This document shows, piece by piece, positions 9,647-18,641 of a stretch of 64,000 nt of DNA. Origin of the DNA: Cyanobium sp. CZS25K (GTDB lineage: Bacteria; Cyanobacteriota; Cyanobacteriia; PCC-6307; Cyanobiaceae); the NCBI GenBank assembly GCA_030373325.1, contig JAUCZB010000004.1, forward strand, positions 1 to 64,000. Direction: 5' to 3'. Numbering within the stretch: position 1 is the stretch's first letter; every line of letters begins with the position of its first letter. A program made the position numbers and the translations under genes. The notes under the pieces were generated by a model. It made no database searches, was not told where the DNA came from, and saw only the letters and a list, made by a program, of their open reading frames with translations.

Positions 9647-12600
9647 ATGCAACGCCGCGACGACGAAGAGCCCAAACTCGGCGCAGCGGTCGGCGCCGCT
9701 CCGCGAACGGATTCAACGGAGCCGGCGCAGGCCGACCCACGCTCCGTTGGCTCGGGCGAGGGTACGCAACAGACCCCGGCCCAGGAACAGCCCTGGGTGC
9801 CGAAGGTCGAGATGCCCCGCGGCGGCGGTGCCATCAGGGGCATTGGCGAGCGCTTCGAGGCCAACGCCTTCACCGGCGCCGGAGCGATGTCGATTCCGAT
9901 TGCGACATCACCTTGTCGCGGGGCCGTCGCCCCATCGCTGGGTCTGTCCTACGCGTCGGGCTCCGGCAATGGCCCGTTCGGCCTGGGCTGGTCCCTGGCG
10001 GTTCCGGCGATTCGGCGAAAGACGGAACAGGAACTGCCGATCTATCGCGATGCGCTGGAGAGCGACACCTTCCTGCTGGCAGGCTCCGAGGACCTGGTGC
10101 CGTTGCGTGATGCAGCCGGCCTGCGGGTGCGCGAAGAGCGCGACGGTTTTGCCATCTATCCCTACCGGCCGAGGGTCGAAGGCGGATTTGCCCGCATCGA
10201 GCGGTGGGTGTCGCTGACGGATGGCACCACCCATTGGCAGGTGCGCACGCCGGACAACGTCGTGGCGCGCTACGGCAGCTCGCCACAGTCGCGACTGTCC
10301 GATCCGGAGGACAGGACACGCGTGTTCGAATGGAGGCTGGAGGAGGCGCGCGACGACCGCGGCAACATTGCCCGGTACACCTACAAGGCAGAGGACGACG
10401 CGGGGCCGCTCGGGGACTTCATCGCCGAGTCCAACCGGGGACCGGTCGCAAATCTCCATCTCTCACGCATCGAATACGGCAACGGGACGCCGGAGCTGGC
10501 GGCCGATTTTCTGTTCGAGGTGGTCTTCGATTACGGCGAGTACGGCAGCATGGACCAGGCCGGTCAGCTGTTCGTCACGCCGGCGGAGCAGCGGCCCTGG
10601 GCGCTGCGGCCGGACCCGTTCTCGAGCTTCCGTTCCGGCTTCGATCTACGCACGCGCAGGCGCTGCAACCGGGTGCTGATGTTCCATCGGATCAGCTCCC
10701 TGTCCACCGACCCGCGGCTGGTCGCCTCGACCGACTTCATTTACGACGAGGACCCGCATCTCGCCAAGCTCACCTCGGTGATCCAGCGGGCCTACAGCTT
10801 CGACTCCGCGAGCGGCGGTTATGTGCCGGAGGACCTGCCAGCGCTTCGCCTGGAGTACAGCTCCGTGGAGCTTGACCCAAGGCTCGTCGAGATCGACGAA
10901 TCCAGCCTGGAGAATGTGGGCCCAGGCATCGACGGCGTCGAGTTCCGCTTTGCGGACCTCGACGGTGAGGGACTGCCGGGCATCCTGAGCCAACAGGGCG
11001 ACGCGCTCTACTACAAGCGCCCGCTCGGCGACGGACGCTTCGGATCGCTTGCGCTGGTCGGCGAGCAGCCGACGACGGCGCGGCTCGGCCAGGGGGCGCA
11101 GCTGGCCGACCTCGACGGCGACGGCCGCCTGGAGTTCGCCGTCCGGACCCTCGGCCACTCCGGCTCCTACGCCCGGGTCGCGGGCGGCTGGGAGGCATTC
11201 GAGCCCTTCGAGACGGTGCCGAACATCGACTGGGCCGATCCGGACCTGCAGCAACTCGACCTCAACGGCGACGGTCGCGCGGACCTCCTCATCGCCAGGG
11301 ACGACCACTTCATCTGGTATCCATCCCTCGGCCGCCATGGCCATGGACCCGGCCGGATGCTGCCCAAACCCGCGCGGGAGCTGGACGGCCCGGCCGTGCT
11401 GTTCGCCGACGGCACCGGCACCTTTCAGCTGGCCGACATGAGCGGCGACGGTCTGCAGGACATCGTGCGCATCGAGAACGGCGCGGTGCACTACTGGCCC
11501 AACCTCGGGCACGGACGCTTCGGGCGCCGCGTGACCATGGACGGCAGTCCGTTCTTCTGCGCGCGGGCGGACTTCCAGCCGGCCCATGTGCGCCTTGGCG
11601 ACCTGGACGGCAGCGGGACCACGGACATCCTCTATCTCGACAACAGAGGCGCCCGTTCCTGGCTCAACCGCTCCGGCAACGCCTTCTCCGGCGTCCAGCA
11701 CCTGCGCCCGTTCCCCGGCATCGATGCGGCAACGGCGGTCGAGGTGCGTGACGTCTTCGGCAAGGGCACCGCCAGCCTGGTGTGGTCAACGGCGGCCGGC
11801 TGGGCCGAGCCCCACCAGGTGATGGTGCTCGACCTGCTGCCCCAGAAACCGCACCTGCTGCTGGGGAGCGACAACGGCATGGGCCTGCAGACGCGGCTGT
11901 CCTACGAGCCGTCCACCACCCAGTACCTGCGCGACCGCGCGGCCGGCCGGCCCTGGCTGACCACCCTGCCCTTCCCGACCTACGTGGTCACGCGGGTCGA
12001 GAGCTATGACGCGATCGCGCGGCGACGCTTCGTGCAGACCTACGCCTACCACCACGGCCACTACGACGGTATCGAGCGGGAGTTTCGCGGCTTCGCGATG
12101 GTGGAGCGCTGGGACACCGAGTCCTACGAGGACTTCGCCGGGGACGGCCTGTTCGAGCTGGCGCTGTTCGACCGGGTGGAGGCCCAGCTCCACCAGCCGC
12201 CCGTCTACACCAAGACCTGGTTCCATACCGGCGCCCATCCGGTCCAGGCGCGGATCTCGCGGCAGCTGGAGGAGGAGTACTGGAGCGGCGACCCGCAGGG
12301 GGCCATCTGGCGACTGCCGGACACCGTGCTGCCGGATGGGCTGAGCGCGCGCGAGTGCCTCGAAGCCGCAAGGGCGCTGCGTGGCCGGGCGCTGCGCTCC
12401 GAGGTCTATGGGCTCGATGGATCCGGGCTCGACGACGTGCCCTATGCCGTGAGCGAGACCAACTTCACGCTGCGGCTCGAGCAGCCGGCAGCGCCGGAGC
12501 ACCGGTTCGACAAGCCGGCGCACGCCGTCGTGTTCGCCCACGCGCGGGAAGCGCTGTCGCTGCACTACGAGCGCGATGCGGACAACCCCCGCGTCGCCCA

Positions 12601-15600
12601 TGCCCTGGTGCTCGACGTCGACGCCCACGGCAACGTCACGCGCTCCGCCCAGGTGGGCTATCCCGCCCGCAACCCGGAGATCCCCGAGCAGCAGCAGAGC
12701 GCGGTGCTGGTGAGCAACGCCTCCTTCTGCCTGATCGACACCCCGGATGCCTACCGCACCGGCGTCCCGTTCGCGTCGTCCAGCCACGAGCTGCATGGAT
12801 TCCCGGTGTCGGCCGATGCCCGGGTGGACATGGAGGCCCTGCGCACCGTCCTCGATGCAGCGCCCCAGGTCCCCTATGAGACCTCTCCGGCCGGGCCGGC
12901 GCGGCGGCTGCTGTCGCGGACCCATGCGCTCTACTACGCGGATGATCTCGCAGGCCCCCTGCCGCCCGGGCAGTGCGGGGTGCGGGCGCTGCCGTTTGCG
13001 TCCCGTGGAGCGGTGCTGTCGGAGGGGCAGCGCGCGGCGGTGTTCGGTGACGATGTCGATGCGGCGCTGCTCGAGGGCGAGGGCGGCTATGGGCAGGCCG
13101 AAGGTCTCTGGTGGTCGCGCTCGGGCACCCAGGTGTTCGATCCGGCGCGTTTCTACTTGCCGACCGTTGGCCGTGACCCCTTCGGCAACGAGGCGAGGGT
13201 CGCCTACGACGACCACCATCTTTTCGTCACCGGGATCACCGATGCCCTGGGCAACGTCGCGCGGTTCGAGCACGACTACCGGGTGCTGGCCCCGTTCCGC
13301 AGCACCGACCCCAACGGCAACCGCACCCAGATGGGCTTCGACACCTTCGGCCGCGTGATCGCGATGGCGCTGATGGGCAGCGAAGGTACCGACGAGGGCG
13401 ATACGCCCGAGGACCCCACGGCCACCTTCAGCTACGACGTCTTCGCCTGGCAGGATCGCGGCGAGCCGCTCTCCGCCTACGGGCGGGCCCGCGAGACCCA
13501 CCGAGACCCTGCCACCCGCTGGCAGGAGAGCTGGACCTACTTCGACGGCTCGGGCTCCACACTGCTGGCCAAGGCGAACGCGGAACCCGGCGAGGCCCCC
13601 CAGCGGGACGCCAACGGCGCGCTCATCCTCGACGGCGCCGGCAGACCCGTCCTCGCCTTCACCGCTAGGCGCTACGTCGGCAGCGGACGCACCGTCTTCG
13701 ACAACAAGGGCAACCCGGTCAAGCAGTACGAGCCGTACTTCTCCAGCACCGCCGGCTACGAGGACGAGGCGGAGCTGCGCGAGCAGGGCGTGACGCCGGT
13801 GCTGCACTACGACCCCCTGGGCCGACTGGTGTGGACGGACTTCCCGGACGGCTCCTTCGCGCGGGTCGAGTTCGGCCCCTGGACGCAGGTGAGCCACGAC
13901 CGGGGCGACACCGTGCTCGAGTCCGCCTGGTACGCCGAGCGCATCGCCCTGGAGGCCGGCGATCCGAGGCGCCGGGCCGCAACCCTCAGCGCCCGCTGTC
14001 ACGGCACGCCCACCGTCAGCCGGATGGACGCGCTGGGCAGGGCCGTGCGTGTGGTCACCGAGAACCTGGAGGGCGAGCTGGCCGAGGCCCGCGTCGTGCT
14101 GGACATTGCCGGCAACACCCTCCAGGTCATCGACGCCCGCGGCAACAGCGCCCAGGAGAACGTGGTCGGCATGGCGGGGCAGGTGCTGCAGGAGACCTCG
14201 GTAGACGCCGGCTGGCGGCGCGCCATCGCCGATGTGGTGGGCAACCCGCTGCGGGCCTTCAACGAGCGTGGCTTCACCTTCCGATGGCGCTACGACCCGG
14301 GGCTGCGGCCGACCCATCAGTTCGTCGAGGCCTCCGGCGAGGAACGCCTGACGACGCGAACGATCTACGGCGAATCGCTGGACACCCCCGAGGCCCTGAA
14401 CCTGCGCGGACAGGCCTATCGCGTCTACGACGGCGCCGGCGTGCAGACGGCGGAGGCCTACGACTTCAAGGGCGCTCTGGTGGCGGCGGAGCGCCGGCTC
14501 GCGATCGATGTCACCCAGACCCTGGACTGGTCGGCACTGAGCGGGCTGGAGGATGTGGCGGAGCTGGAGGCCGCGGCTTCGGGCGCCCTGGACGTGGAGG
14601 TGTTCCGCACCGAGAGCACCTTCGATGCCCTGGGCCGCCCGGTCACCCAGACGACACCGGACCGTTCCGTCGTCCGGCTGACCTACAACGAGGCAGCCCT
14701 GCTTGAAGGCGTCTCGGCAAACCTCCGCGGCCCCTCCAACGAGACCACTTTCGTTTCCAACATCGACTACGACGCCAAGGGCCGGCGCTCGCGCATCTCC
14801 TACGGCAACGGCACCGAGACCACCTATACCTACGACCCGGTCACGCAGCGGCTGACGCGGCTGCTCACGACAGGGCCGGCACGACGGTTCCAGGACCTCG
14901 CCTACACCTACGACGTGGTCGGGAACATCGTCCAGATCACGGATGCCGCCCAGCAGTGGATCTACTACAACGGCGAGGTGACGTCGGGAACGCAGCGGTT
15001 CGAATACGACGCGCTGTATCGGCTCATCCGTGGGGAAGGGCGAGAGCACATTGGACAGAATGCAGCCCAACCATCAGCTGATGATCCCCGACCGGTTGTG
15101 CATCCGCAGGACGGCGGCGCGATGCGTAATTACACGCAGCAGTACGTCTACGACGTAGTGGGGAACATCCTCTCGATGCAGCACAGCGCCACCAATGGCG
15201 ACTGGAACCGTCGCTACCGCTACGCCACCGATGGGAACCGACTGCTGGCCAACACGGCGACAGGTGACGCACCGGGCGAATTCAGCCACGGCTACACCTA
15301 CGACGCGCACGGGAACATGACGTCGATGCCGCACTTGAGCGAGGTGGTCTTCGATCATGCCGACCAGATGCGCTCGGCGGACCTGGGCGGGGGCGGCATG
15401 GTCTACTTCGTCTACGACGCCGCCGGGCAGCGGGTGCGCAAGGTGCGGATCAATCAGAGCGGCTCACGGACCTTCGAGCGCATCTACCTCGGCCCCTTCG
15501 AGCTGTACCGCGAGCGGACGAATGGCGCAGTCCGGCTGGAGCGGGAGACGCTGCACATCGCCGACGACGCCGGGCGGATGTGCGACCTCGAGACGCGGAC

Positions 15601-16855
15601 GGTGCAGGACGGCGATTTGGTTCCGAGCCCAACGACACATCAGCGCTACCAGTACAGCAACCACCTGGGCTCGGCGGCGTTGGAACTGACTGAGGCGCGA
15701 GAGGTGATTTCCTGCGAGGAGTATCACCCCTACGGCACGTCGTCGTATCAGGCGGTCAATTCCAGCATCGATGTCTCCCCGCAGAGATATCGGTACACGG
15801 GCAAGGAGCGCGACGAGGAGACAGGGCTTTCGTATCACGGGGCGCGGTACTACGCGTGCTGGCTGGGGCGGTGGACGGCGAGTGATCCGATTGGGCTTGG
15901 GGATGGGGTTAATCGGTATGCGTATGTGTCGGGGAATCCGTTGTCTCTGCGAGATCCTGGCGGAACAGCGGCCAGGCCACCCAAAGACGTGAAGTTCGAC
16001 CTCCGTGATGAACCGAACCCGGATGTGGTCAAAGGCGGAACGAATCCGACTCACATCACTGGGGTGGAGCTTGAGGGACGCCTTCTCTTGGGGGACTTCG
16101 ATGCGGACTCTCCCTACCGCTTCGAAGACCTTACTAAGGGAGAACTGTCTGAGGCAGAGTTCAGATTCAAGCAAGACGTCTATAGGGAAGCTGTTGCGCA
16201 AAGCGCTCGAGAACGTACGTTCGTGTGGGGAGTTGCCGACATATTTCTCACGTCTGTATCTCAGCGAATTGAGGTTCAATCAGAGGTGGCAGCGGCGGCA
16301 TCGGACATGCTAGCCGCTGCAAACCGCGAACTTGGAACGAGCTTTACCTTGCGAGACTTGCTGTCGTCGAGTTATCGAGATGCTGATGAGCAGTTCGATA
16401 AATGGGACGCATCCTTCGCTCGAAAACTGGAAGACTTTCAAGATGACGGCGGTAAGCTAAATGCGAAAGGAGCTGAGAAACTCGCGAGGCGAATCCGGGA
16501 GGATTACGCGACTCCTGGCTACAGCAAGCATCAACGCGCGCTCGCGCTAGATTTTAGAAAGTCGAAGTTCAGAGGATCTGAACTTGAGGAGTGGATGAAC
16601 GCCGACGGAGGGAGAAATGCCCGACAATTCGGGTTTGAAGTCCTTCCTGGAGAGTTCTGGCACTGGAACTATATCGCTTCGGATCCTCTCGCCGGAGAGT
16701 CAGAGCGACGGAAAACAGGGCCTCGGCGGGTGGCGGAACCTCTCGAACGCGAATATGTTGGCCCAACAGCCGTTCCAGGCTTTTCACCTGGCGAGAACCG
16801 CGACTACATTGGCCCGTCAGCTGTCACAGCTCCGGAGCAGCCTTACCGCACTTAA
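9647..16855 (+). CDS. fused TcB-TcC Rhs cocoon with C-terminal M15-type peptidase cargo
   Basis: In this family the shell encloses a self-cleaved C-terminal effector that TcA then translocates. The protein is 2402 residues. A SpvB-like N-terminus (about 60-350) is followed by FG-GAP/VCBS-like repeats (about 430-665, for example LNGDGRADLL and LDGSGTTDIL), the TcdB middle region (about 700-1170) and YD/Rhs repeats. The Rhs core motif RYYACWLGRWTASDPIG is near 2065, and NPLSLRDPGG contains Asp2103, the expected autoprotease aspartate. The cargo (about 2107-2402) is more AT-rich and contains SKHQRALALDF and GEFWHWNY. These match the M15 peptidase signature SxHxxGxAxD...ExWH, giving His2295, Asp2302 and His2339 as zinc ligands and Glu2336 as catalytic base. 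M15 enzymes are typically D,D- or L,D-peptidases of peptidoglycan peptides. The tail repeats YVGPTAV as YIGPSAV. Shell assignment is firm; the cargo call rests on motifs only. Confidence 0.93.
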   Translation: MQRRDDEEPKLGAAVGAAPRTDSTEPAQADPRSVGSGEGTQQTPAQEQPWVPKVEMPRGGGAIRGIGERFEANAFTGAGAMSIPIATSPCRGAVAPSLGLSYASGSGNGPFGLGWSLAVPAIRRKTEQELPIYRDALESDTFLLAGSEDLVPLRDAAGLRVREERDGFAIYPYRPRVEGGFARIERWVSLTDGTTHWQVRTPDNVVARYGSSPQSRLSDPEDRTRVFEWRLEEARDDRGNIARYTYKAEDDAGPLGDFIAESNRGPVANLHLSRIEYGNGTPELAADFLFEVVFDYGEYGSMDQAGQLFVTPAEQRPWALRPDPFSSFRSGFDLRTRRRCNRVLMFHRISSLSTDPRLVASTDFIYDEDPHLAKLTSVIQRAYSFDSASGGYVPEDLPALRLEYSSVELDPRLVEIDESSLENVGPGIDGVEFRFADLDGEGLPGILSQQGDALYYKRPLGDGRFGSLALVGEQPTTARLGQGAQLADLDGDGRLEFAVRTLGHSGSYARVAGGWEAFEPFETVPNIDWADPDLQQLDLNGDGRADLLIARDDHFIWYPSLGRHGHGPGRMLPKPARELDGPAVLFADGTGTFQLADMSGDGLQDIVRIENGAVHYWPNLGHGRFGRRVTMDGSPFFCARADFQPAHVRLGDLDGSGTTDILYLDNRGARSWLNRSGNAFSGVQHLRPFPGIDAATAVEVRDVFGKGTASLVWSTAAGWAEPHQVMVLDLLPQKPHLLLGSDNGMGLQTRLSYEPSTTQYLRDRAAGRPWLTTLPFPTYVVTRVESYDAIARRRFVQTYAYHHGHYDGIEREFRGFAMVERWDTESYEDFAGDGLFELALFDRVEAQLHQPPVYTKTWFHTGAHPVQARISRQLEEEYWSGDPQGAIWRLPDTVLPDGLSARECLEAARALRGRALRSEVYGLDGSGLDDVPYAVSETNFTLRLEQPAAPEHRFDKPAHAVVFAHAREALSLHYERDADNPRVAHALVLDVDAHGNVTRSAQVGYPARNPEIPEQQQSAVLVSNASFCLIDTPDAYRTGVPFASSSHELHGFPVSADARVDMEALRTVLDAAPQVPYETSPAGPARRLLSRTHALYYADDLAGPLPPGQCGVRALPFASRGAVLSEGQRAAVFGDDVDAALLEGEGGYGQAEGLWWSRSGTQVFDPARFYLPTVGRDPFGNEARVAYDDHHLFVTGITDALGNVARFEHDYRVLAPFRSTDPNGNRTQMGFDTFGRVIAMALMGSEGTDEGDTPEDPTATFSYDVFAWQDRGEPLSAYGRARETHRDPATRWQESWTYFDGSGSTLLAKANAEPGEAPQRDANGALILDGAGRPVLAFTARRYVGSGRTVFDNKGNPVKQYEPYFSSTAGYEDEAELREQGVTPVLHYDPLGRLVWTDFPDGSFARVEFGPWTQVSHDRGDTVLESAWYAERIALEAGDPRRRAATLSARCHGTPTVSRMDALGRAVRVVTENLEGELAEARVVLDIAGNTLQVIDARGNSAQENVVGMAGQVLQETSVDAGWRRAIADVVGNPLRAFNERGFTFRWRYDPGLRPTHQFVEASGEERLTTRTIYGESLDTPEALNLRGQAYRVYDGAGVQTAEAYDFKGALVAAERRLAIDVTQTLDWSALSGLEDVAELEAAASGALDVEVFRTESTFDALGRPVTQTTPDRSVVRLTYNEAALLEGVSANLRGPSNETTFVSNIDYDAKGRRSRISYGNGTETTYTYDPVTQRLTRLLTTGPARRFQDLAYTYDVVGNIVQITDAAQQWIYYNGEVTSGTQRFEYDALYRLIRGEGREHIGQNAAQPSADDPRPVVHPQDGGAMRNYTQQYVYDVVGNILSMQHSATNGDWNRRYRYATDGNRLLANTATGDAPGEFSHGYTYDAHGNMTSMPHLSEVVFDHADQMRSADLGGGGMVYFVYDAAGQRVRKVRINQSGSRTFERIYLGPFELYRERTNGAVRLERETLHIADDAGRMCDLETRTVQDGDLVPSPTTHQRYQYSNHLGSAALELTEAREVISCEEYHPYGTSSYQAVNSSIDVSPQRYRYTGKERDEETGLSYHGARYYACWLGRWTASDPIGLGDGVNRYAYVSGNPLSLRDPGGTAARPPKDVKFDLRDEPNPDVVKGGTNPTHITGVELEGRLLLGDFDADSPYRFEDLTKGELSEAEFRFKQDVYREAVAQSARERTFVWGVADIFLTSVSQRIEVQSEVAAAASDMLAAANRELGTSFTLRDLLSSSYRDADEQFDKWDASFARKLEDFQDDGGKLNAKGAEKLARRIREDYATPGYSKHQRALALDFRKSKFRGSELEEWMNADGGRNARQFGFEVLPGEFWHWNYIASDPLAGESERRKTGPRRVAEPLEREYVGPTAVPGFSPGENRDYIGPSAVTAPEQPYRT

Positions 16856-16965
16856 CGGTGCTGATGCAGCTGGGATTCGTGATGCCGCGTTGACGGGGGT
16901 GAAGTGGGGCGGAGCTATTGGCGCAGCATCTCCGCTCGGTCGGTGCTGAGGTCGGACTGGGCTAA

Positions 16966-17340
16966 GCGACGGCCAAGGGAATCCCCCCCTCGACAATCAA
17001 GTTTGCTCCCCGACCCAGGTCTCGGACTCGCGTGGGAAACTCGTTTTCGTGGGGGGAGACCCCCTTCGATCCTGCCAAGCTGGATCGAATCCTGAAGAAC
17101 CTTGAGGACGAGGGGTTCACTGTGATTCGCGGCACCGAGGCTGAGAAGGCCCTCGCTCCAAAGGGTTCGCAAGCGCAGTACCGCTATACAGACGAGGCGC
17201 CTGGAACGCTGATTATTCGCGACAATCCGACGGCTCCACAGGTGATTGAGGACCTCATTCACGCAGGCCAACATCGTCGGTTTGGATTCCGTGGAATCAC
17301 TGACAGTGAGCTCGTTCAGTTTGACACTGCCCAGACCTGC
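16966..17340 (+). pseudogene. orphan toxin-like C-terminal remnant
   Basis: The frame is open from a stop at 16963 and reads directly into a transposase fragment. Its 125 or so residues resemble the end of a polymorphic-toxin cargo more than a transposase, with a stretch such as LIIRDNPTAPQVIEDLIHAG followed by QHRRFGF. The IEDLIHxxQ pattern recalls zincin-like metallopeptidase toxins, but only loosely. The first usable start is a GTG at 17032. Just upstream, in another frame, a Gly/Ala-rich stretch (about 16855-16947) looks like an Rhs linker, so a displaced older cargo broken by frameshifts is my best reading. The function is uncertain. Confidence 0.4.
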
Positions 17341-17862
17341 CGCTTTGGGATGCGTTGCCACATCGGCGTTGATGCCGCATCTTGCTTGGTCCACTCCGTG
17401 GTGAGCACCGCGGCCAACGTGCATGAGCTGAACACAGCAGCTGAGCGGCTGCATTGGGATGAGAGCCTCATCTACGGTGATGCTGGCCACATCGGCATTG
17501 AGAAACGAACCGATTTCCAGAACTGCGAGGCTGAGTTCAGGATTGCCATGAAGCCCGGCCAGCGCAGAGTGCTTCCAGAGACACCAGAGGGCAGGCTTCT
17601 GGATCTGATGGAGACGGCCAAGGCCCACTTCCGCGCCAAAGTGGAGCAGCCCTTTCGGATCATCAAATGTCAGTTCGGCTTCCGGAAGGGCTTCTACAGA
17701 GGTATCCGCAAGAACGATCTCAAGCTGAAGTTGCTCTTTGCCCTGGCAAACCTCTGGATGGTACGGGAGCAAATGTGTCTTAAAGGTCGACATTCATCCA
17801 GAAATCAAGGCAAAACCAATGGCAGAAACTGCCTGAACGTCTTTGTGCGTGGACTTCTGTGA
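17341..17862 (+). pseudogene. IS5-family transposase, 3' fragment
   Basis: The protein reads RFGMRCHIGVDAASCLVHSV, then GDAGHIGIEKR, then a C-terminus with AKVEQPFRIIKCQFGFRKGF and LLFALANLWM. This is the central and C-terminal part of an IS5-group DDE transposase. The family is usually about 325 residues, and here roughly the first half is missing. The frame is fused without a stop to the toxin-like remnant upstream, so the junction near 17340 is a deletion or recombination scar. I did not identify a terminal inverted repeat. It cannot be active, and its right end lies next to a damaged toxin gene. Confidence 0.8.
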
Positions 17863-17901
17863 GCAAAACAAGGGCAGAATCTGCTCAGTATCGTCTCATT
17901 T

Positions 17902-18171
17902 ATGAGAATGAGACTAGGTTTTATGGATTTAGTCGTTTTGATCAGAGCTTCCTTTGATGCCGTGGTGGTCGCTATCGAATCCGGTGATCTGCTCGACATC
18001 GTCGAGCATCCAAACCAGGCCCGATACCCAGGCCAGCGCATTCTTGTCGTTCTGATCTCCGGCTATGCCCATCTGGTGCCTTATGTCGAGGCCGACGATC
18101 ACCTCCTTCTCAAAACCATCATTTCCAGCAGCAAAGCCACCATCGCCTACCGCCCAGGAGACGCACCATGA
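17902..18171 (+). pseudogene. BrnT-like toxin with replaced N-terminus
   Basis: From about residue 17 on, the sequence (VVVAIESGDLLDIVEHPNQA, then RYPGQRILVV, LVPYVE and LKTIISSSKAT) matches the widespread BrnT-like RelE-fold toxins encoded before a ribbon-helix-helix or CopG-like antitoxin. These toxins normally begin with a short strand and helix of about 20 residues ending in an ERGISF-type motif. Here that part is replaced by unrelated residues next to the IS5 fragment, so the toxin is probably inactive. Its stop overlaps the antitoxin start (ATGA), the usual coupling for such pairs. Confidence 0.6.
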
Positions 18172-18437
18172 CCCCCCTTGATCACGAAGAGCAGGAGATC
18201 CTGGAAGCCTTCGAGGCGTGCACGCTCCGTTCAGTGGCCACGGCTGCCGAGCGCTCCCGCCTGGAAGCCTCCGCAAGGTCAACGGCCACCAAGGATCAGC
18301 GCATCAACATTCGCCTCACCAGTGAGGATCTGGGCGCCTTGCGTGCCCGTGCCCTGCAGGAGGGCATTCCCTACCAGACCCTGATCAGCAGTGTCCTTCA
18401 CAAGTACGTGAGCGGCAGACTTCTCGATCGACTCTGA
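18168..18437 (+). CDS. antitoxin partner of the BrnT-like toxin (CopG/RHH-like)
   Basis: This 89-residue protein starts at the ATG that overlaps the toxin stop. Its C-terminal half (DQRINIRLTSEDLGALRARA, then LQEGIPYQTLISSVLHKYVSG) has the strand-helix-helix pattern of a CopG/BrnA-like DNA-binding domain. The N-terminal half is a charged helix likely to bind the toxin. In this family the antitoxin neutralises the toxin and represses the operon. The gene looks intact although the toxin is damaged, so it may persist as an orphan antitoxin or regulator. Confidence 0.7.
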   Translation: MTPLDHEEQEILEAFEACTLRSVATAAERSRLEASARSTATKDQRINIRLTSEDLGALRARALQEGIPYQTLISSVLHKYVSGRLLDRL

Positions 18438-18641
18438 AGCAGTGGAGCTTCTGGGTTGCGGGCGGCCCACAAAGAGCTCCATCCATTGCAGACGGCAGCA
18501 CCTGGCCGCGGTGCAGCACGGACACCCTCCCGGCAGAATGGCATCCAGATCGGAACCCTGATGTCCAGCTCCAGTCCACGGACCGAACAGGTGCTCAGCA
18601 CCTTGCGGCTAGGAAGGGATGTGTTGCTGCCTTTGCCCCGG

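Noticed and set aside
11786..15070. Very long minus-strand open frame of 1094 codons
   Set aside because: It lies wholly antisense to the TcB-TcC gene, its composition is a mirror of the GC-rich Rhs codons, and it has no recognisable domain.
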